Positions 8,070-15,447 of a stretch of DNA of 63,345 nt are shown piece after piece. Location: NCBI GenBank assembly GCA_017473435.1, contig JAFULG010000004.1, forward strand, positions 1 through 63,345, read 5' to 3'. Position numbers and translations under genes: made by a program. Positions within the stretch are counted from its first letter, which is position 1. Each line of letters starts with the position of its first letter. This DNA is from Clostridia bacterium (GTDB lineage Bacteria > Bacillota > Clostridia > Oscillospirales > Acutalibacteraceae). The notes below the pieces were generated by a model, which ran no database searches, had not been told where the DNA came from, and saw only the letters and a program-made list of their open reading frames with translations.

Positions 8070-8453
8070 ATGTCAACACTCAAATCCAGTAAGCAACGGG
8101 ATGCGGTGCTGGCAAACTTGCAGTCACGGTACGATCATCCCACAGCAGAGGATATTTTCCTCGCAGTGAGAGAAGTAATTCCGTCAATAAGCCTTGCAAC
8201 GGTATACAGGAACTTAAAGCTCCTTGAAAGCGAAGGGCTTATACTTAAGATTCCTACCGGTGAAAGCGACCGATTTGACGGACACACTCAGGGACACTAC
8301 CACCTTACCTGCATAAACTGCAGAGGTGTTATTGATCTGGATATCGACCCCGGCGTTACACTCAACGCTCTCCCCCGTGACTTTGACGGTACTGTAACAT
8401 CTCACTCATTGATGTTCTACGGCATCTGCCCCGATTGCAAAAAAACAAATTAA
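8070..8453 (+). CDS. perR: Peroxide-responsive Fur-family repressor PerR
   Basis: 127 residues, somewhat short for the family. The N-terminal winged helix (about 1-62) has the recognition segment SLATVYRNLKLL. The regulatory metal site matches PerR: His23, Asp70 (in RFD), His76, His78 and Asp89 (in VIDL). The structural zinc site is Cys81, Cys84, Cys120 and Cys123. Asp at position 89, where Fur usually has Glu, favours PerR, in which Fe-catalysed His oxidation releases DNA. GGAGC precedes the ATG. The gene has a consensus promoter and a Fur/Per box directly upstream and is followed at 26 bases by reverse rubrerythrin, the classic PerR target in Clostridia. Confidence 0.9.
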   Translation: MSTLKSSKQRDAVLANLQSRYDHPTAEDIFLAVREVIPSISLATVYRNLKLLESEGLILKIPTGESDRFDGHTQGHYHLTCINCRGVIDLDIDPGVTLNALPRDFDGTVTSHSLMFYGICPDCKKTN

Positions 8454-8479
8454 AAAATTAAAACTTGGAGGAAACAAAC

Positions 8480-9019
8480 ATGAAAAAGTATTATTGCCCC
8501 GTATGCGGTTATGAAAGTGACGAAAAGATCGATGTATGCCCCATCTGTAAAGCAAAAATGAAGGAAAGAGAAGAAGGCGCAGGCATGACCTGGGCAGCAG
8601 AACACATCCTCGGTGTTGGCAAAGAATCAAATGTTCCCGAAGAAATCATCATGGGTCTTCGCGACAACTTCAACGGTGAATGCTCAGAGGTTGGTATGTA
8701 CCTTGCAATGGCAAGAGTTGCTCACAGAGAAGGCTATCCTGAAATCGGTCTTTACTGGGAAAAGGCAGCTTACGAAGAAGCAGAGCATGCAGCAAAGTTC
8801 GCAGAGCTTCTCGGCGAGGTTGTAACTGACAGCACAAAGAAAAACCTCGAGATGAGAGTTGCCGCTGAAAACGGCGCAACACAGGGCAAGTTTGACCTTG
8901 CAAAAATGGCTAAGGAGCACGGCCTTGACGCTATCCACGACACCGTTCACGAGATGGCACGTGACGAAGCAAGACACGGTAAGGCATTCGAAGGTCTTCT
9001 TAAGAGATATTTCGGTTAA
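8480..9019 (+). CDS. rbr: Reverse rubrerythrin (NADH-dependent peroxidase component)
   Basis: 179 residues. An N-terminal rubredoxin-like Fe(Cys)4 domain has Cys6, Cys9, Cys20 and Cys23. The ferritin-like four-helix di-iron domain (about 55-179) follows, with Glu67, the EEAEH segment (His103), Glu130 and DEARH (Glu163, His166). Rubredoxin first and ferritin-like second is the reverse order described for clostridial rubrerythrins that reduce H2O2 and O2 using electrons from NAD(P)H through rubredoxin. The start is ATG 8480, set by GGAGG at 8467-8471; a TTG at 8465 is part of that site. Cytoplasmic, co-transcribed with perR. Confidence 0.92.
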   Translation: MKKYYCPVCGYESDEKIDVCPICKAKMKEREEGAGMTWAAEHILGVGKESNVPEEIIMGLRDNFNGECSEVGMYLAMARVAHREGYPEIGLYWEKAAYEEAEHAAKFAELLGEVVTDSTKKNLEMRVAAENGATQGKFDLAKMAKEHGLDAIHDTVHEMARDEARHGKAFEGLLKRYFG

Positions 9020-9032
9020 TCAAAACAAACAA

Positions 9033-9055
9033 GGAGCGGCAAAAAAAGCCGCTCC
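9033..9055 (+). other. Stable stem-loop after rubrerythrin, without a T tract
   Basis: The perfect 8-base stem GGAGCGGC with GCCGCTCC has a 7-A loop. It is followed by CTACCCC rather than T residues, so it is a poor intrinsic terminator. It may protect the perR-rbr mRNA end or only partly stop transcription. Confidence 0.55.
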
Positions 9056-9078
9056 CTACCCCACAAATTCAAACAGTA

Positions 9079-9109
9079 TTGATTAAACTCTGATAAAACA
9101 GACTATAAT
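9079..9109 (+). promoter_or_regulatory. Possible promoter for dfx-rubredoxin
   Basis: TTGATT (9079-9084) and TATAAT (9104-9109) with a 19-base spacer. The -10 is perfect but the spacing is long, so it is a weaker or activated promoter. No second Per box is evident between rubrerythrin and dfx. Confidence 0.4.
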
Positions 9110-9130
9110 ATTTACCTGGAGGTTATTGTT

Positions 9131-9511
9131 ATGAAAGAGACAAAATTCTTTATCTGCGAGCATTGCGGAAACCTTGTAGAGGTTGTTAACGATGCTAAAG
9201 TTCCTATGATTTGCTGCGGACAGAAAATGACTCAGCTTATTCCCGGCACGGTTGAAGCAAGTGTCGAAAAGCACATTCCCGTTGTTACAGTCGACGGCGA
9301 CAAGGTAAGAGTTGAAATAGGCTCTGTTGCTCATCCTATGGCTGAAGAACACAGTATTCTCTGGGTATACCTTCAGACAGACAAGGGCGGTCAGAGGAAG
9401 AACCTCGCTGTAGGCGAAGCACCTGCCGCAGAGTTTGCGCTCCTCGGCGAAAAACCCGAAGCAGTTTACGCTTACTGCAATCTCCACGGCCTTTGGAAGA
9501 CTGAAATCTGA
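9131..9511 (+). CDS. dfx: Desulfoferrodoxin (superoxide reductase)
   Basis: 126 residues with two iron sites. The N-terminal desulforedoxin-like centre uses Cys9, Cys12, Cys28 and Cys29. The catalytic Fe(His)4Cys site of superoxide reductase uses His48, His68, His74, Cys116 and His119, the positions known for the Desulfovibrio enzyme, and the catalytic Glu46-Lys47 pair precedes His48. It reduces superoxide to H2O2 in the cytoplasm with electrons from rubredoxin. GGAGG lies upstream of the ATG. It is followed 21 bases later by rubredoxin, so the donor and the enzyme are co-encoded, and rubrerythrin upstream removes the peroxide. Confidence 0.95.
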   Translation: MKETKFFICEHCGNLVEVVNDAKVPMICCGQKMTQLIPGTVEASVEKHIPVVTVDGDKVRVEIGSVAHPMAEEHSILWVYLQTDKGGQRKNLAVGEAPAAEFALLGEKPEAVYAYCNLHGLWKTEI

Positions 9512-9532
9512 ATTTTATAGGAGGAAATTATT

Positions 9533-9688
9533 ATGGCTAAATATGTTTGCCCCTGCTCATATGTTTACGACCCCGAGCTTGGCGATCCCGATAACGGTGT
9601 AGCTCCCGGCACAGCATGGGAAGATGTCCCCGATGATTGGGTATGTCCCTGGTGCGGTCTCGGTAAGGACGCATTTGAGGAAGAATAA
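9533..9688 (+). CDS. rd: Rubredoxin with a CXC first metal-binding knuckle
   Basis: 51 residues, with a perfect AGGAGG (9519-9524) before the ATG. The body is clearly rubredoxin: [18 protein letters not shown], then [15 protein letters not shown]. The second knuckle is a normal C-x2-C. The first reads YVCPCSYVY, that is Cys-Pro-Cys, one residue shorter than the usual C-x2-C-G. It carries single electrons to superoxide reductase and rubrerythrin. The shortened knuckle could shift redox potential or be a lineage variant; I have a vague memory of similar clostridial sequences, so novelty is uncertain. Confidence 0.93.
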   Translation: MAKYVCPCSYVYDPELGDPDNGVAPGTAWEDVPDDWVCPWCGLGKDAFEEE

Positions 9689-9703
9689 ACAAACGTAAAA
9701 ATT

Positions 9704-9730
9704 GCCCACGGAGAAAATCCGTGGGCTTTT
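9704..9730. terminator. Terminator after rubredoxin
   Basis: The stem GCCCACGG pairs with CCGTGGGC and is followed by TTTTGCTTT on plus. It ends the dfx-rubredoxin transcript and may also serve the convergent minus-strand gene. Confidence 0.8.
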
Positions 9731-9756
9731 GCTTTGCTATAATATTGGTTTATATT

Positions 9757-10236
9757 TTACACACCTACAACGTTTGATGTATTAGCAATACTCTGTGTTA
9801 CAAGCAAACTTTTCTTTGCGTAGTGCTTACATGAAAGTCTATACTGATAACCCGACGGAACTACAAGTGTAGTGGTAATGCTGGCGCCGTATGTCTCATT
9901 GTACAAATTACCGTAGTCATAATAATCCGACCACGTAGCACTTGTTGCCAATCTTCTTTGAACAACTAGGTTCTTAAAACCACATTTAACTACATCAGGA
10001 ATGCAATATGTTCCTGCTCGAATATTAAGAGTAGAGCCAGAAACTGAAAGATCTAAATTATATGATGTGATTAGTCCCGAAGCACGATTTTCAGTTTTTC
10101 CCATCTCAACCTCATTAACAACCAGTGTTCGAGCAATGTAAGGTTTTAAATTTACTTCAGCAACAGCACTTGTTTGAACTATGCAACATGATAATATCAT
10201 TATTACACAAAGCATCAAAGAAACAAGTCTTCTCAT
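9757..10236 (-). CDS. Small secreted protein of unknown function
   Basis: 159 residues with a signal peptide (MRRLVSLMLCVIMILSCCIV, cleavage probably after TSA near residue 24). The mature part is about 130 residues and beta-rich, with polar Ser/Thr/Tyr segments (YNLDLSVSGSTLNIRAGTY, KCGFKNLVVQRR, LVVPSGYQYRLSCKHYAKK) and two late Cys that could pair. I cannot name a family with confidence; it resembles small exported proteins common in Ruminococcaceae. GGAGGG upstream overlaps the end of the anti-sigma gene, so it is the third gene of the ECF operon and a candidate output or signal protein of that system. Confidence 0.75.
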   Translation of the reverse strand: MRRLVSLMLCVIMILSCCIVQTSAVAEVNLKPYIARTLVVNEVEMGKTENRASGLITSYNLDLSVSGSTLNIRAGTYCIPDVVKCGFKNLVVQRRLATSATWSDYYDYGNLYNETYGASITTTLVVPSGYQYRLSCKHYAKKSLLVTQSIANTSNVVGV

Positions 10237-10239
10237 TGA

Positions 10240-11073
10240 TTATCCCTCCGTTTTAATTATTGTTTGTGCAGCATTTATCATTTCTGAAAAGGGAATTTTA
10301 GAATATACAACGTAACTATAACCGTCGCTCAAATATCTCATCGATGAAAATCCATTTTCAAATTCAAATACAGTTATCTCTAATTCGCCTACAATTACTG
10401 TTTTAGCATTCTTTATATCAACAAAATAATCTTTTCTATTACTTGGAGAATCGTTTTTTTCTATAAAGAAAGCATATGACATATCATCGTTATGAAGCTC
10501 AAAAGATAAATTTTTATTCATCTCCGAGACACCTAAAAGGCTCTCTGAATACTCAGGCAAACTTGACATATATTCTTCAAACTTCTGTGGTATCAATACA
10601 TTTTCATATCCGTGTGAGTTTAAATCTTCAATCAAGGTTTTTACGTCAATAAGCGTCTCTTCATCCTCACCGAAAAACACAACCTTCACCGTATCCTTAG
10701 CAAAGGTTACAAAGCCGTTTTCAATGCTGATATCGTGGCTGTTACCTATAGCAAAAAGACAGGAGAAAGCCAAAGCTGAAAGTATAGCCGCTACGAAGAG
10801 CACCTTTAACACTACTTTCTTGCTTTTACCGGTTTTCTTTTCAGGATATGCTCTTTCAAGGATTTTTCTGACTCCCTCTTTTACCTCTTCCTGTGTAGGA
10901 TCAGGCTCGTCTTTTATAACTGAATCAAAAAAATCTTCCAGTTCCTTTGCCGAAGCTTGGATGTTTTTCTCAATATCTTCTTTATCTTTATGATAAATAC
11001 TGAATTTTTCCTCTGAATCAAAATCGTCTGTGTTCTCGGCATTAACGCCGAAAACCTGGTTTTCCTCTTCCAA
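10240..11073 (-). CDS. Membrane-anchored anti-sigma factor-like protein (DUF4367-like)
   Basis: About 277 residues from a TTG at 11073 preceded by GGAAGGG/GTGG; a longer frame to 11145 has no ribosome site. The N-terminal cytoplasmic part (about 1-85) is acidic, as expected for a sigma-binding region. One membrane helix follows (VVLKVLFVAAILSALAFSCLFA), then an extracytoplasmic domain with a C-terminal DUF4367-like pattern (ITVFEFENGFSSMRYLSDGYSYVVYS). It lies between an ECF sigma gene and a secreted-protein gene on one transcript, so it probably holds the sigma factor until an envelope signal arrives. The family assignment is by pattern only. Confidence 0.75.
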   Translation of the reverse strand: MEEENQVFGVNAENTDDFDSEEKFSIYHKDKEDIEKNIQASAKELEDFFDSVIKDEPDPTQEEVKEGVRKILERAYPEKKTGKSKKVVLKVLFVAAILSALAFSCLFAIGNSHDISIENGFVTFAKDTVKVVFFGEDEETLIDVKTLIEDLNSHGYENVLIPQKFEEYMSSLPEYSESLLGVSEMNKNLSFELHNDDMSYAFFIEKNDSPSNRKDYFVDIKNAKTVIVGELEITVFEFENGFSSMRYLSDGYSYVVYSKIPFSEMINAAQTIIKTEG

Positions 11074-11152
11074 AATAAACCACCCTTCCTTTTGGTAGAT
11101 TTCGCTCTTCACTTGTATAGTCTGAGAAAAGCGAAAACGTAACAAAATAATT

Positions 11153-11668
11153 TTAATAAAACAAAATTTCTTCCATTATGTCTCTGCATTTTTCTTCGAC
11201 ACGCTTTTTTCTCATAGAACAGGCGTGAGGGTCAATACCAAGCAGCTTTGCAATCTCGCCGGTCTTCATAGAGCCGTCGCTGTACAAATCAAAAATCTCT
11301 TTTTCTCTTTCATTCAGCCTTGAATATATTTCATCAAGGTGACTTTCCATATAATAATCGATAAGGTCATCCTGAAAGCTTCTTACCTTGCGGGAGAGCT
11401 CTGTCATTTCCTCATCGAAGTAGCATTCCTTATCCTTTTTCACATATCGCCTCTGATACTCTTTCAGCACCATATAATGAGCCGTTGTCAGGAGCCAGGG
11501 CTTTACATGTGCAGGATTTAGTAAATGCCCCTTCTCACTGAAAACCGCAAAGGTTTCCTGAGACGCATCCTCCGCATCAGATTTCACAGAGAGTCTTTTC
11601 ATACAATATTTAAAAATCGGAGCATAGAACTCCTCAGAATACGCTTCAATCTCTTCTTTGCTCAGCAT
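11153..11668 (-). CDS. ECF-type RNA polymerase sigma factor
   Basis: 171 residues. Region 2 spans about 8-75 (YCMKRLSVKSDAEDASQETF) and region 4 about 110-165 (LNEREKEIFDLYSDGSMKTG, then AKLLGIDPHACSMRKKRVEE), where the helix-turn-helix recognises the -35. AAGGAGAG precedes the ATG. The operon order sigma, anti-sigma, secreted protein suggests an envelope-stress or signalling unit. Its promoter is sigma-A-like (see 11716-11744). Confidence 0.85.
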   Translation of the reverse strand: MLSKEEIEAYSEEFYAPIFKYCMKRLSVKSDAEDASQETFAVFSEKGHLLNPAHVKPWLLTTAHYMVLKEYQRRYVKKDKECYFDEEMTELSRKVRSFQDDLIDYYMESHLDEIYSRLNEREKEIFDLYSDGSMKTGEIAKLLGIDPHACSMRKKRVEEKCRDIMEEILFY

Positions 11669-11715
11669 TTTATCACTCTCCTTGCTTTAAATTGTTAAAA
11701 TAGATTATTACTCAA

Positions 11716-11744
11716 TTTATAACATAATTTGCATTAATTGTCAA
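11716..11744 (-). promoter_or_regulatory. Sigma-A promoter for the ECF operon
   Basis: Reading on minus: TTGACA (11744-11739), a 17-base spacer and TATAAA (11721-11716), 48 bases upstream of the start codon. Confidence 0.75.
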
Positions 11745-11839
11745 TAAATGTAAATATTTTAAAGACCTGCATAGCCTATCTCCTTATAGGAACAATCATT
11801 ATGCTTACAGAGGTTTTCGGCATAGGCAAATAAAAATTT

Positions 11840-11863
11840 ACGCTCCCGATTTCTCGGGAGCGT
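11840..11863. terminator. Bidirectional terminator hairpin
   Basis: The perfect stem ACGCTCCCGA pairs with TCGGGAGCGT around a 4-base loop. It has an AT-rich flank on the minus-strand 3' side and GTTTTG on plus. It should end the metK-distal run containing the flavodoxin-ferredoxin gene. Confidence 0.75.
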
Positions 11864-11876
11864 AGTTTTGTTTATA

Positions 11877-12337
11877 TCACGCATTTTTGGTCATCCTCTT
11901 AACAACCACGCTCATTATCACAACAAATACGGGAATGGGCAGAATGTAGAGTAAGCTGTAGGGATTTGAAAGGTCACCCTTGTTTGCAAGCAGAGTGAAT
12001 AGTAGGGCATAATCATACTTAAAGCAACGCCGATGAAGTTAACGGCAATTGCAAGGTAGAGATTATCAAAAAGCAAGCCCGAAACGGCAAATATAACCGC
12101 AGGAGGGAACACAAGTGCAAAGGATTTAATCACCGTGAAAGCAATAATGATAAGTGCTACAGTAAGGGTTCCTCCATTTATGAAGGATGAAAGCTCTGCA
12201 GCATTTTCAACGCTGATGTCAAATTTCTTCATCAGCACAAGCATAATGCCGAGCATTGCAAGCATAAACACATCCGAAGCAATCTGCAACACCTTCACAA
12301 GCTTGTCGTAGTTCCTTTCGTTTACTGCCTTTTCCAT
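11877..12337 (-). pseudogene. TVP38/VTT-family membrane protein, internally deleted and frameshifted
   Basis: The start (ATG 12337, with GAAGG upstream) overlaps the end of the upstream gene region. The first about 100 residues are a normal TVP38/TMEM64 (VTT) N-terminus with helices (ALVFPPAVIFAVSGLLFDNL, YLAIAVNFIGVALSMIMPYY). The conserved VTT core with its Gly/Arg motif is missing. In the original frame the protein then runs into unrelated residues and stops at 11918. In another frame a sensible tail appears (ALLFTLLANKGDLSNPYSLL, PIPVFVVIMSVVVKRM) ending at 11877. The simplest reading is an internal deletion that also broke the frame. The usual length is about 220 residues. Confidence 0.65.
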
Positions 12338-12339
12338 AA

Positions 12340-13095
12340 TCAACCTTCAAACCTTCTGCAAAGATAGCGACGCTTGCCCACACTCTTTTTGCCGTATTCA
12401 ATAGCCTCAACCGGACAGTTGCAGATACAAGCCATACAGTGGGTGCAGTTGCCCTTCCAGAGGGGCTTACCGTCTTTGATTTCAACGTTACCCAAGGGGC
12501 ATTTTTTTGCACAGAGTCCGCAGGAGGTGCAGTTGTCCTTAACTGTAAACTTGTCATCCCTGAGATAGTATTTGTTGAACATTTCATTTACCTTGCCGCT
12601 TAAAAGAGCGCCTATTGCTCCCTCCCTGACCTCAGGAAGGCTCTCATTCTTTTTAATAAGCTCACTCACCTGCTCAAGGTTTACGTTTGCCTCCTTCATC
12701 AGAAGCTCTTCCTCGTCGGGAGTTGTAACCTCAAACATTGCAAGGTAATTTTCAGCCATTTTTACCTTTGCCGTACCCTTGTAGCTCTTGCCGATTTTGT
12801 CACAGAGAGCCTTGTTGTACTTCTCCGCCTTACCTATCTGACCTCCACAGGTCATTACGAAGTAAACATCCTTGCTTCCCTTAAGCTCCGCCTTTCCGAG
12901 AAGCTCCGTCACAACGGCAGGAATTTTCCACGCATAGGTCGGCACGCAGATAATCCACGGCTTTTCACTTTCAAATGATGAAAAATCCTTAACCCTTATT
13001 CTTTCTGCAAGGTTGATGCATTCGTCACCGATGCGGTCTGCGATAAATCTTGCACAGTATTCGCTGTTACCTGTGCCCGTAAAATATAAAATCAT
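12340..13095 (-). CDS. Flavodoxin-ferredoxin fusion (EFR1 family)
   Basis: 251 residues. The N-terminal flavodoxin-like domain starts at once with the FMN phosphate loop (ILYFTGTGNSEYCARFIA), and PTYAWKIP and MTCGGQIGKAEKY contribute further FMN contacts. The C-terminal part carries two 4Fe-4S clusters (CTSCGLCAKKCP and CTHCMACICNCP, about 188-230). Such proteins pass electrons between flavin and iron-sulfur partners in the cytoplasm of anaerobes; the partners are unknown. I chose ATG 13095 because GGAGAGG lies just upstream; the longer frame has no such site. It overlaps the spacing of the broken TVP38 gene (3-base gap). Confidence 0.85.
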   Translation of the reverse strand: MILYFTGTGNSEYCARFIADRIGDECINLAERIRVKDFSSFESEKPWIICVPTYAWKIPAVVTELLGKAELKGSKDVYFVMTCGGQIGKAEKYNKALCDKIGKSYKGTAKVKMAENYLAMFEVTTPDEEELLMKEANVNLEQVSELIKKNESLPEVREGAIGALLSGKVNEMFNKYYLRDDKFTVKDNCTSCGLCAKKCPLGNVEIKDGKPLWKGNCTHCMACICNCPVEAIEYGKKSVGKRRYLCRRFEG

Positions 13096-13116
13096 AATAT
13101 AACCTCTCCGTTTATC

Positions 13117-13146
13117 AAAATGAGCCCGCAATTGTTTGCAGGCTCA
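13117..13146 (-). terminator. metK terminator
   Basis: On minus the stem TGAGCCTGCA pairs with TGCGGGCTCA (one mismatch) and is followed by TTTTG. It lies just after the metK stop. Confidence 0.7.
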
Positions 13147-13157
13147 TACTTTTTTAA

Positions 13158-14342
13158 TTACATACCTGCAAGGGCACGGATTTCCTCAACCTTGTCGGTC
13201 TTTTCCCACTGAACATCAAGATCCTCTCTGCCCACGTGACCGTAAGCGGCAAGCTGACGGTAGATAGGAGCGCGAAGCTTAAGCATATCAATAATAGCAG
13301 CAGGACGAAGATCAAATACCTTGCTTACGATTTCGGCAATCTTATCCTCGTCAATCTTTGCAGTACCGAAGCATTCAACGAGCACGGAAACAGGCTTTGC
13401 AACACCGATAGCGTAAGCAAGCTGTACCTCACACTTTGAAGCAAGACCTGCGGCAACAATGTTCTTTGCAACATAACGGCAGGCATAAGCAGCACTTCTG
13501 TCAACCTTTGTGGGGTCCTTACCCGAGAATGCACCGCCACCGTGACGTGAATATCCGCCGTAGGTGTCAACGATAATCTTTCTTCCGGTAAGGCCGCTGT
13601 CACCCTGAGGACCGCCTACAACGAAACGGCCTGTGGGATTAACAAAAATCTTTGTATCCTCTGCCATAAATTCTGCAGGGATAACGGGTCTGATAACGTA
13701 CTTTTCAATGTCAGCTCTGATCTGATCAAGAGAAACATCAGCGCTGTGCTGTGAGGAAACAACAATAGCAGTTACCTTTGAGGGCTTGCCGTCAACATAT
13801 TCAACGGTTACCTGGCTCTTACCGTCTGCACGGAGATAGCCGAGAGTTCCATCCTTTCTTACCTCGGTAAGCTTCTTTGAAAGCTTATGAGCAAGTGAAA
13901 TGGGAAGAGGCATAAGCTCGGGAGTTTCGTCACAGGCAAAGCCGAACATCATACCCTGGTCGCCTGCACCGTGAAGATTGTAAGCGTCATCCTCGCCGTC
14001 CTTTAATTCAAGGGACTTGTCAACGCCCATTGCAATGTCGGGCGACTGCTCGTCAAGAGCAACAAGAACTGCACAGCTGTTGCCGTCAAAGCCCTTTGCG
14101 CCGTCATCATAACCGATATCACAGATAACCTTTCTTGCAATTTTAGCAGCATCAACCCTTGCAGTTGTACTGATTTCGCCCATAATGAGCACCTGACCTG
14201 TTGTTACTGTTGTTTCGCAGGCAACTCTTGATGAGGGATCCTGCTCATAAATAGCGTCAAGGACAGCATCGGAAATCTGATCACAGATTTTATCGGGATG
14301 TCCCTCTGTTACTGATTCGGATGTGAAAAGAAACTTTCTCAT
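13158..14342 (-). CDS. metK: S-adenosylmethionine synthetase
   Basis: 394 residues, the normal length. It makes SAM from ATP and methionine in the cytoplasm. The N-terminal domain has [20 protein letters not shown], with the ATP/Mg-binding His and Asp. The signatures [12 protein letters not shown] and [19 protein letters not shown] are intact. The last residues ([17 protein letters not shown]) are typical. The ribosome site (GGAGTT) is adequate. A SAM-I riboswitch with terminator lies in the leader and a consensus promoter upstream, so SAM itself should switch the gene off. Confidence 0.97.
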   Translation of the reverse strand: MRKFLFTSESVTEGHPDKICDQISDAVLDAIYEQDPSSRVACETTVTTGQVLIMGEISTTARVDAAKIARKVICDIGYDDGAKGFDGNSCAVLVALDEQSPDIAMGVDKSLELKDGEDDAYNLHGAGDQGMMFGFACDETPELMPLPISLAHKLSKKLTEVRKDGTLGYLRADGKSQVTVEYVDGKPSKVTAIVVSSQHSADVSLDQIRADIEKYVIRPVIPAEFMAEDTKIFVNPTGRFVVGGPQGDSGLTGRKIIVDTYGGYSRHGGGAFSGKDPTKVDRSAAYACRYVAKNIVAAGLASKCEVQLAYAIGVAKPVSVLVECFGTAKIDEDKIAEIVSKVFDLRPAAIIDMLKLRAPIYRQLAAYGHVGREDLDVQWEKTDKVEEIRALAGM

Positions 14343-14391
14343 TTTTTGTAACTCCTTTATTTTAATTTAGATTTATTAACATATTGAATGC

Positions 14392-14526
14392 AAAAAGATA
14401 AGCGGTCACAGTATGACCGCTTAAGAAAAACCTCATCTTTCGGTCTTACCGCAGGATTTAGCACCTTGCATAAAGCAGGTTGCCGAGCTTCACAGGGCCT
14501 GTCCCCTCCGCTACTCTTAATAAGGA
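14392..14526 (-). promoter_or_regulatory. SAM-I (S-box) riboswitch with terminator, controlling metK
   Basis: Reading on minus, the aptamer runs from about 14526 to 14432 with the S-box landmarks AAGAGTAGCGGAGGGGAC, GCTCGGCAACC, AAGGTGCTAAATCCTGC and GAAAGATGAG. The terminator stem TAAGCGGTCA with TGACCGCTTA (14422-14399) is followed by TCTTTTTG. SAM binding should favour termination. The leader-to-start distance is about 50 bases. Confidence 0.95.
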
Positions 14527-14548
14527 AATATTAATTTTTGCAGATGAT

Positions 14549-14577
14549 ATTATATCAGCATAACTCCTTAAAGTCAA
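14549..14577 (-). promoter_or_regulatory. Sigma-A promoter for metK
   Basis: On minus: TTGACT (14577-14572), a 17-base spacer and TATAAT (14554-14549), about 23 bases before the riboswitch and directly after the stop of the upstream peptidase-like gene. Confidence 0.85.
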
Positions 14578-14581
14578 TACT

Positions 14582-15436
14582 TTATTGCACGGAAATTGAC
14601 CAGATACCCTTAATCTGAGATGCAATATCTGTAAACTGCCACTGCTTTTCAGAATTTATAATGCTGTTCGGGTCATTGATAAGCAGATAACCCTCGCCGT
14701 AAGCACGGATAACAACATAATGAGCCTTTGATGTAAGCTTACCGGGGCCTATATAACAGATAAGAGGATTTCCCTGCTGAAGAGAAGCAATGATATTTTC
14801 ACTTGAGGACGTAATCTGTACGCTTTTGAGTCCGAGCTGAGTAATGCCCTCGGTAATAAGCTTATAGTGTGTACCCTTGCCGCTTATATAAAAACCGTTA
14901 TCCGCTGCAAAGGAAATCATTTTATCGGGAGAAAATTTTTCATCCTTTGTAAGATAATAACCAACCATAGCAACACACATAGGTCCGTCAGCATTTACGC
15001 CTGCAAAATCATCACCGTACTGGAGATATCCCCACTGCTTATCCCACTGAAGGAAAAGCGGTACTCCCGTAGTCTTTTTGTAAGCCTTAAGGGAAACCTC
15101 TTTTTTCTTATCCTTGAGCTTGAAGTAAGAAGCAATAAAATCTGCCGTTTCAAAGTTTTCTCTGTAAAGCTTCTGCAGACTTTCGGGATGACCCGAAACG
15201 TCTATCGGCTCTGTTATTTCAACCTTTTTATTCGGCTGACTTTCATGCGACGACGCTACACCGGTTTTATCAAGCACCGCCATAAATGCACAGGCCAGTA
15301 CAGCAATAATAACCGTAGTGTAAAGCACGATACTACCGACTCTGATAACAGGATTAACCTTCTCGGGCGGATTTATATAAAGCTTTTCAAAATCCGTAAC
15401 CTCGTTTTCAATTTTTCCTTTACTTTTTAATTTCAT
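14582..15436 (-). CDS. C39-like peptidase paralogue lacking the catalytic cysteine
   Basis: 284 residues from ATG 15436 (GGAGG upstream). The cytoplasmic N-terminus is followed by one membrane helix (about 32-54), a linker, a helical segment and a Peptidase_C39_2-type domain (about 125-284). It aligns along its length with the neighbour upstream: FLQWDKQWGYLQYG against FLQWDTRWGYMDYG, and LINDPNS in both. At the active site the neighbour has GCGPVSLAMV, but this protein has ADGPMCVAMV: the nucleophile position is Asp150, and a Cys appears four residues later at 154. His239 and Asp255 are kept. It is therefore probably a pseudo-peptidase outside the membrane, perhaps a partner or decoy. It lies 11 bases after the active paralogue. 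Confidence 0.8.
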   Translation of the reverse strand: MKLKSKGKIENEVTDFEKLYINPPEKVNPVIRVGSIVLYTTVIIAVLACAFMAVLDKTGVASSHESQPNKKVEITEPIDVSGHPESLQKLYRENFETADFIASYFKLKDKKKEVSLKAYKKTTGVPLFLQWDKQWGYLQYGDDFAGVNADGPMCVAMVGYYLTKDEKFSPDKMISFAADNGFYISGKGTHYKLITEGITQLGLKSVQITSSSENIIASLQQGNPLICYIGPGKLTSKAHYVVIRAYGEGYLLINDPNSIINSEKQWQFTDIASQIKGIWSISVQ

Positions 15437-15447
15437 TTTATCCTCCG

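Noticed and set aside
9033-9055. Terminator after rubrerythrin
   Set aside because: The stem is strong but no T tract follows, so I list it only as a stem-loop.
14432-14526. tRNA-like cloverleaf before metK
   Set aside because: The conserved blocks match the SAM-I aptamer in order and spacing, and a terminator and metK follow.
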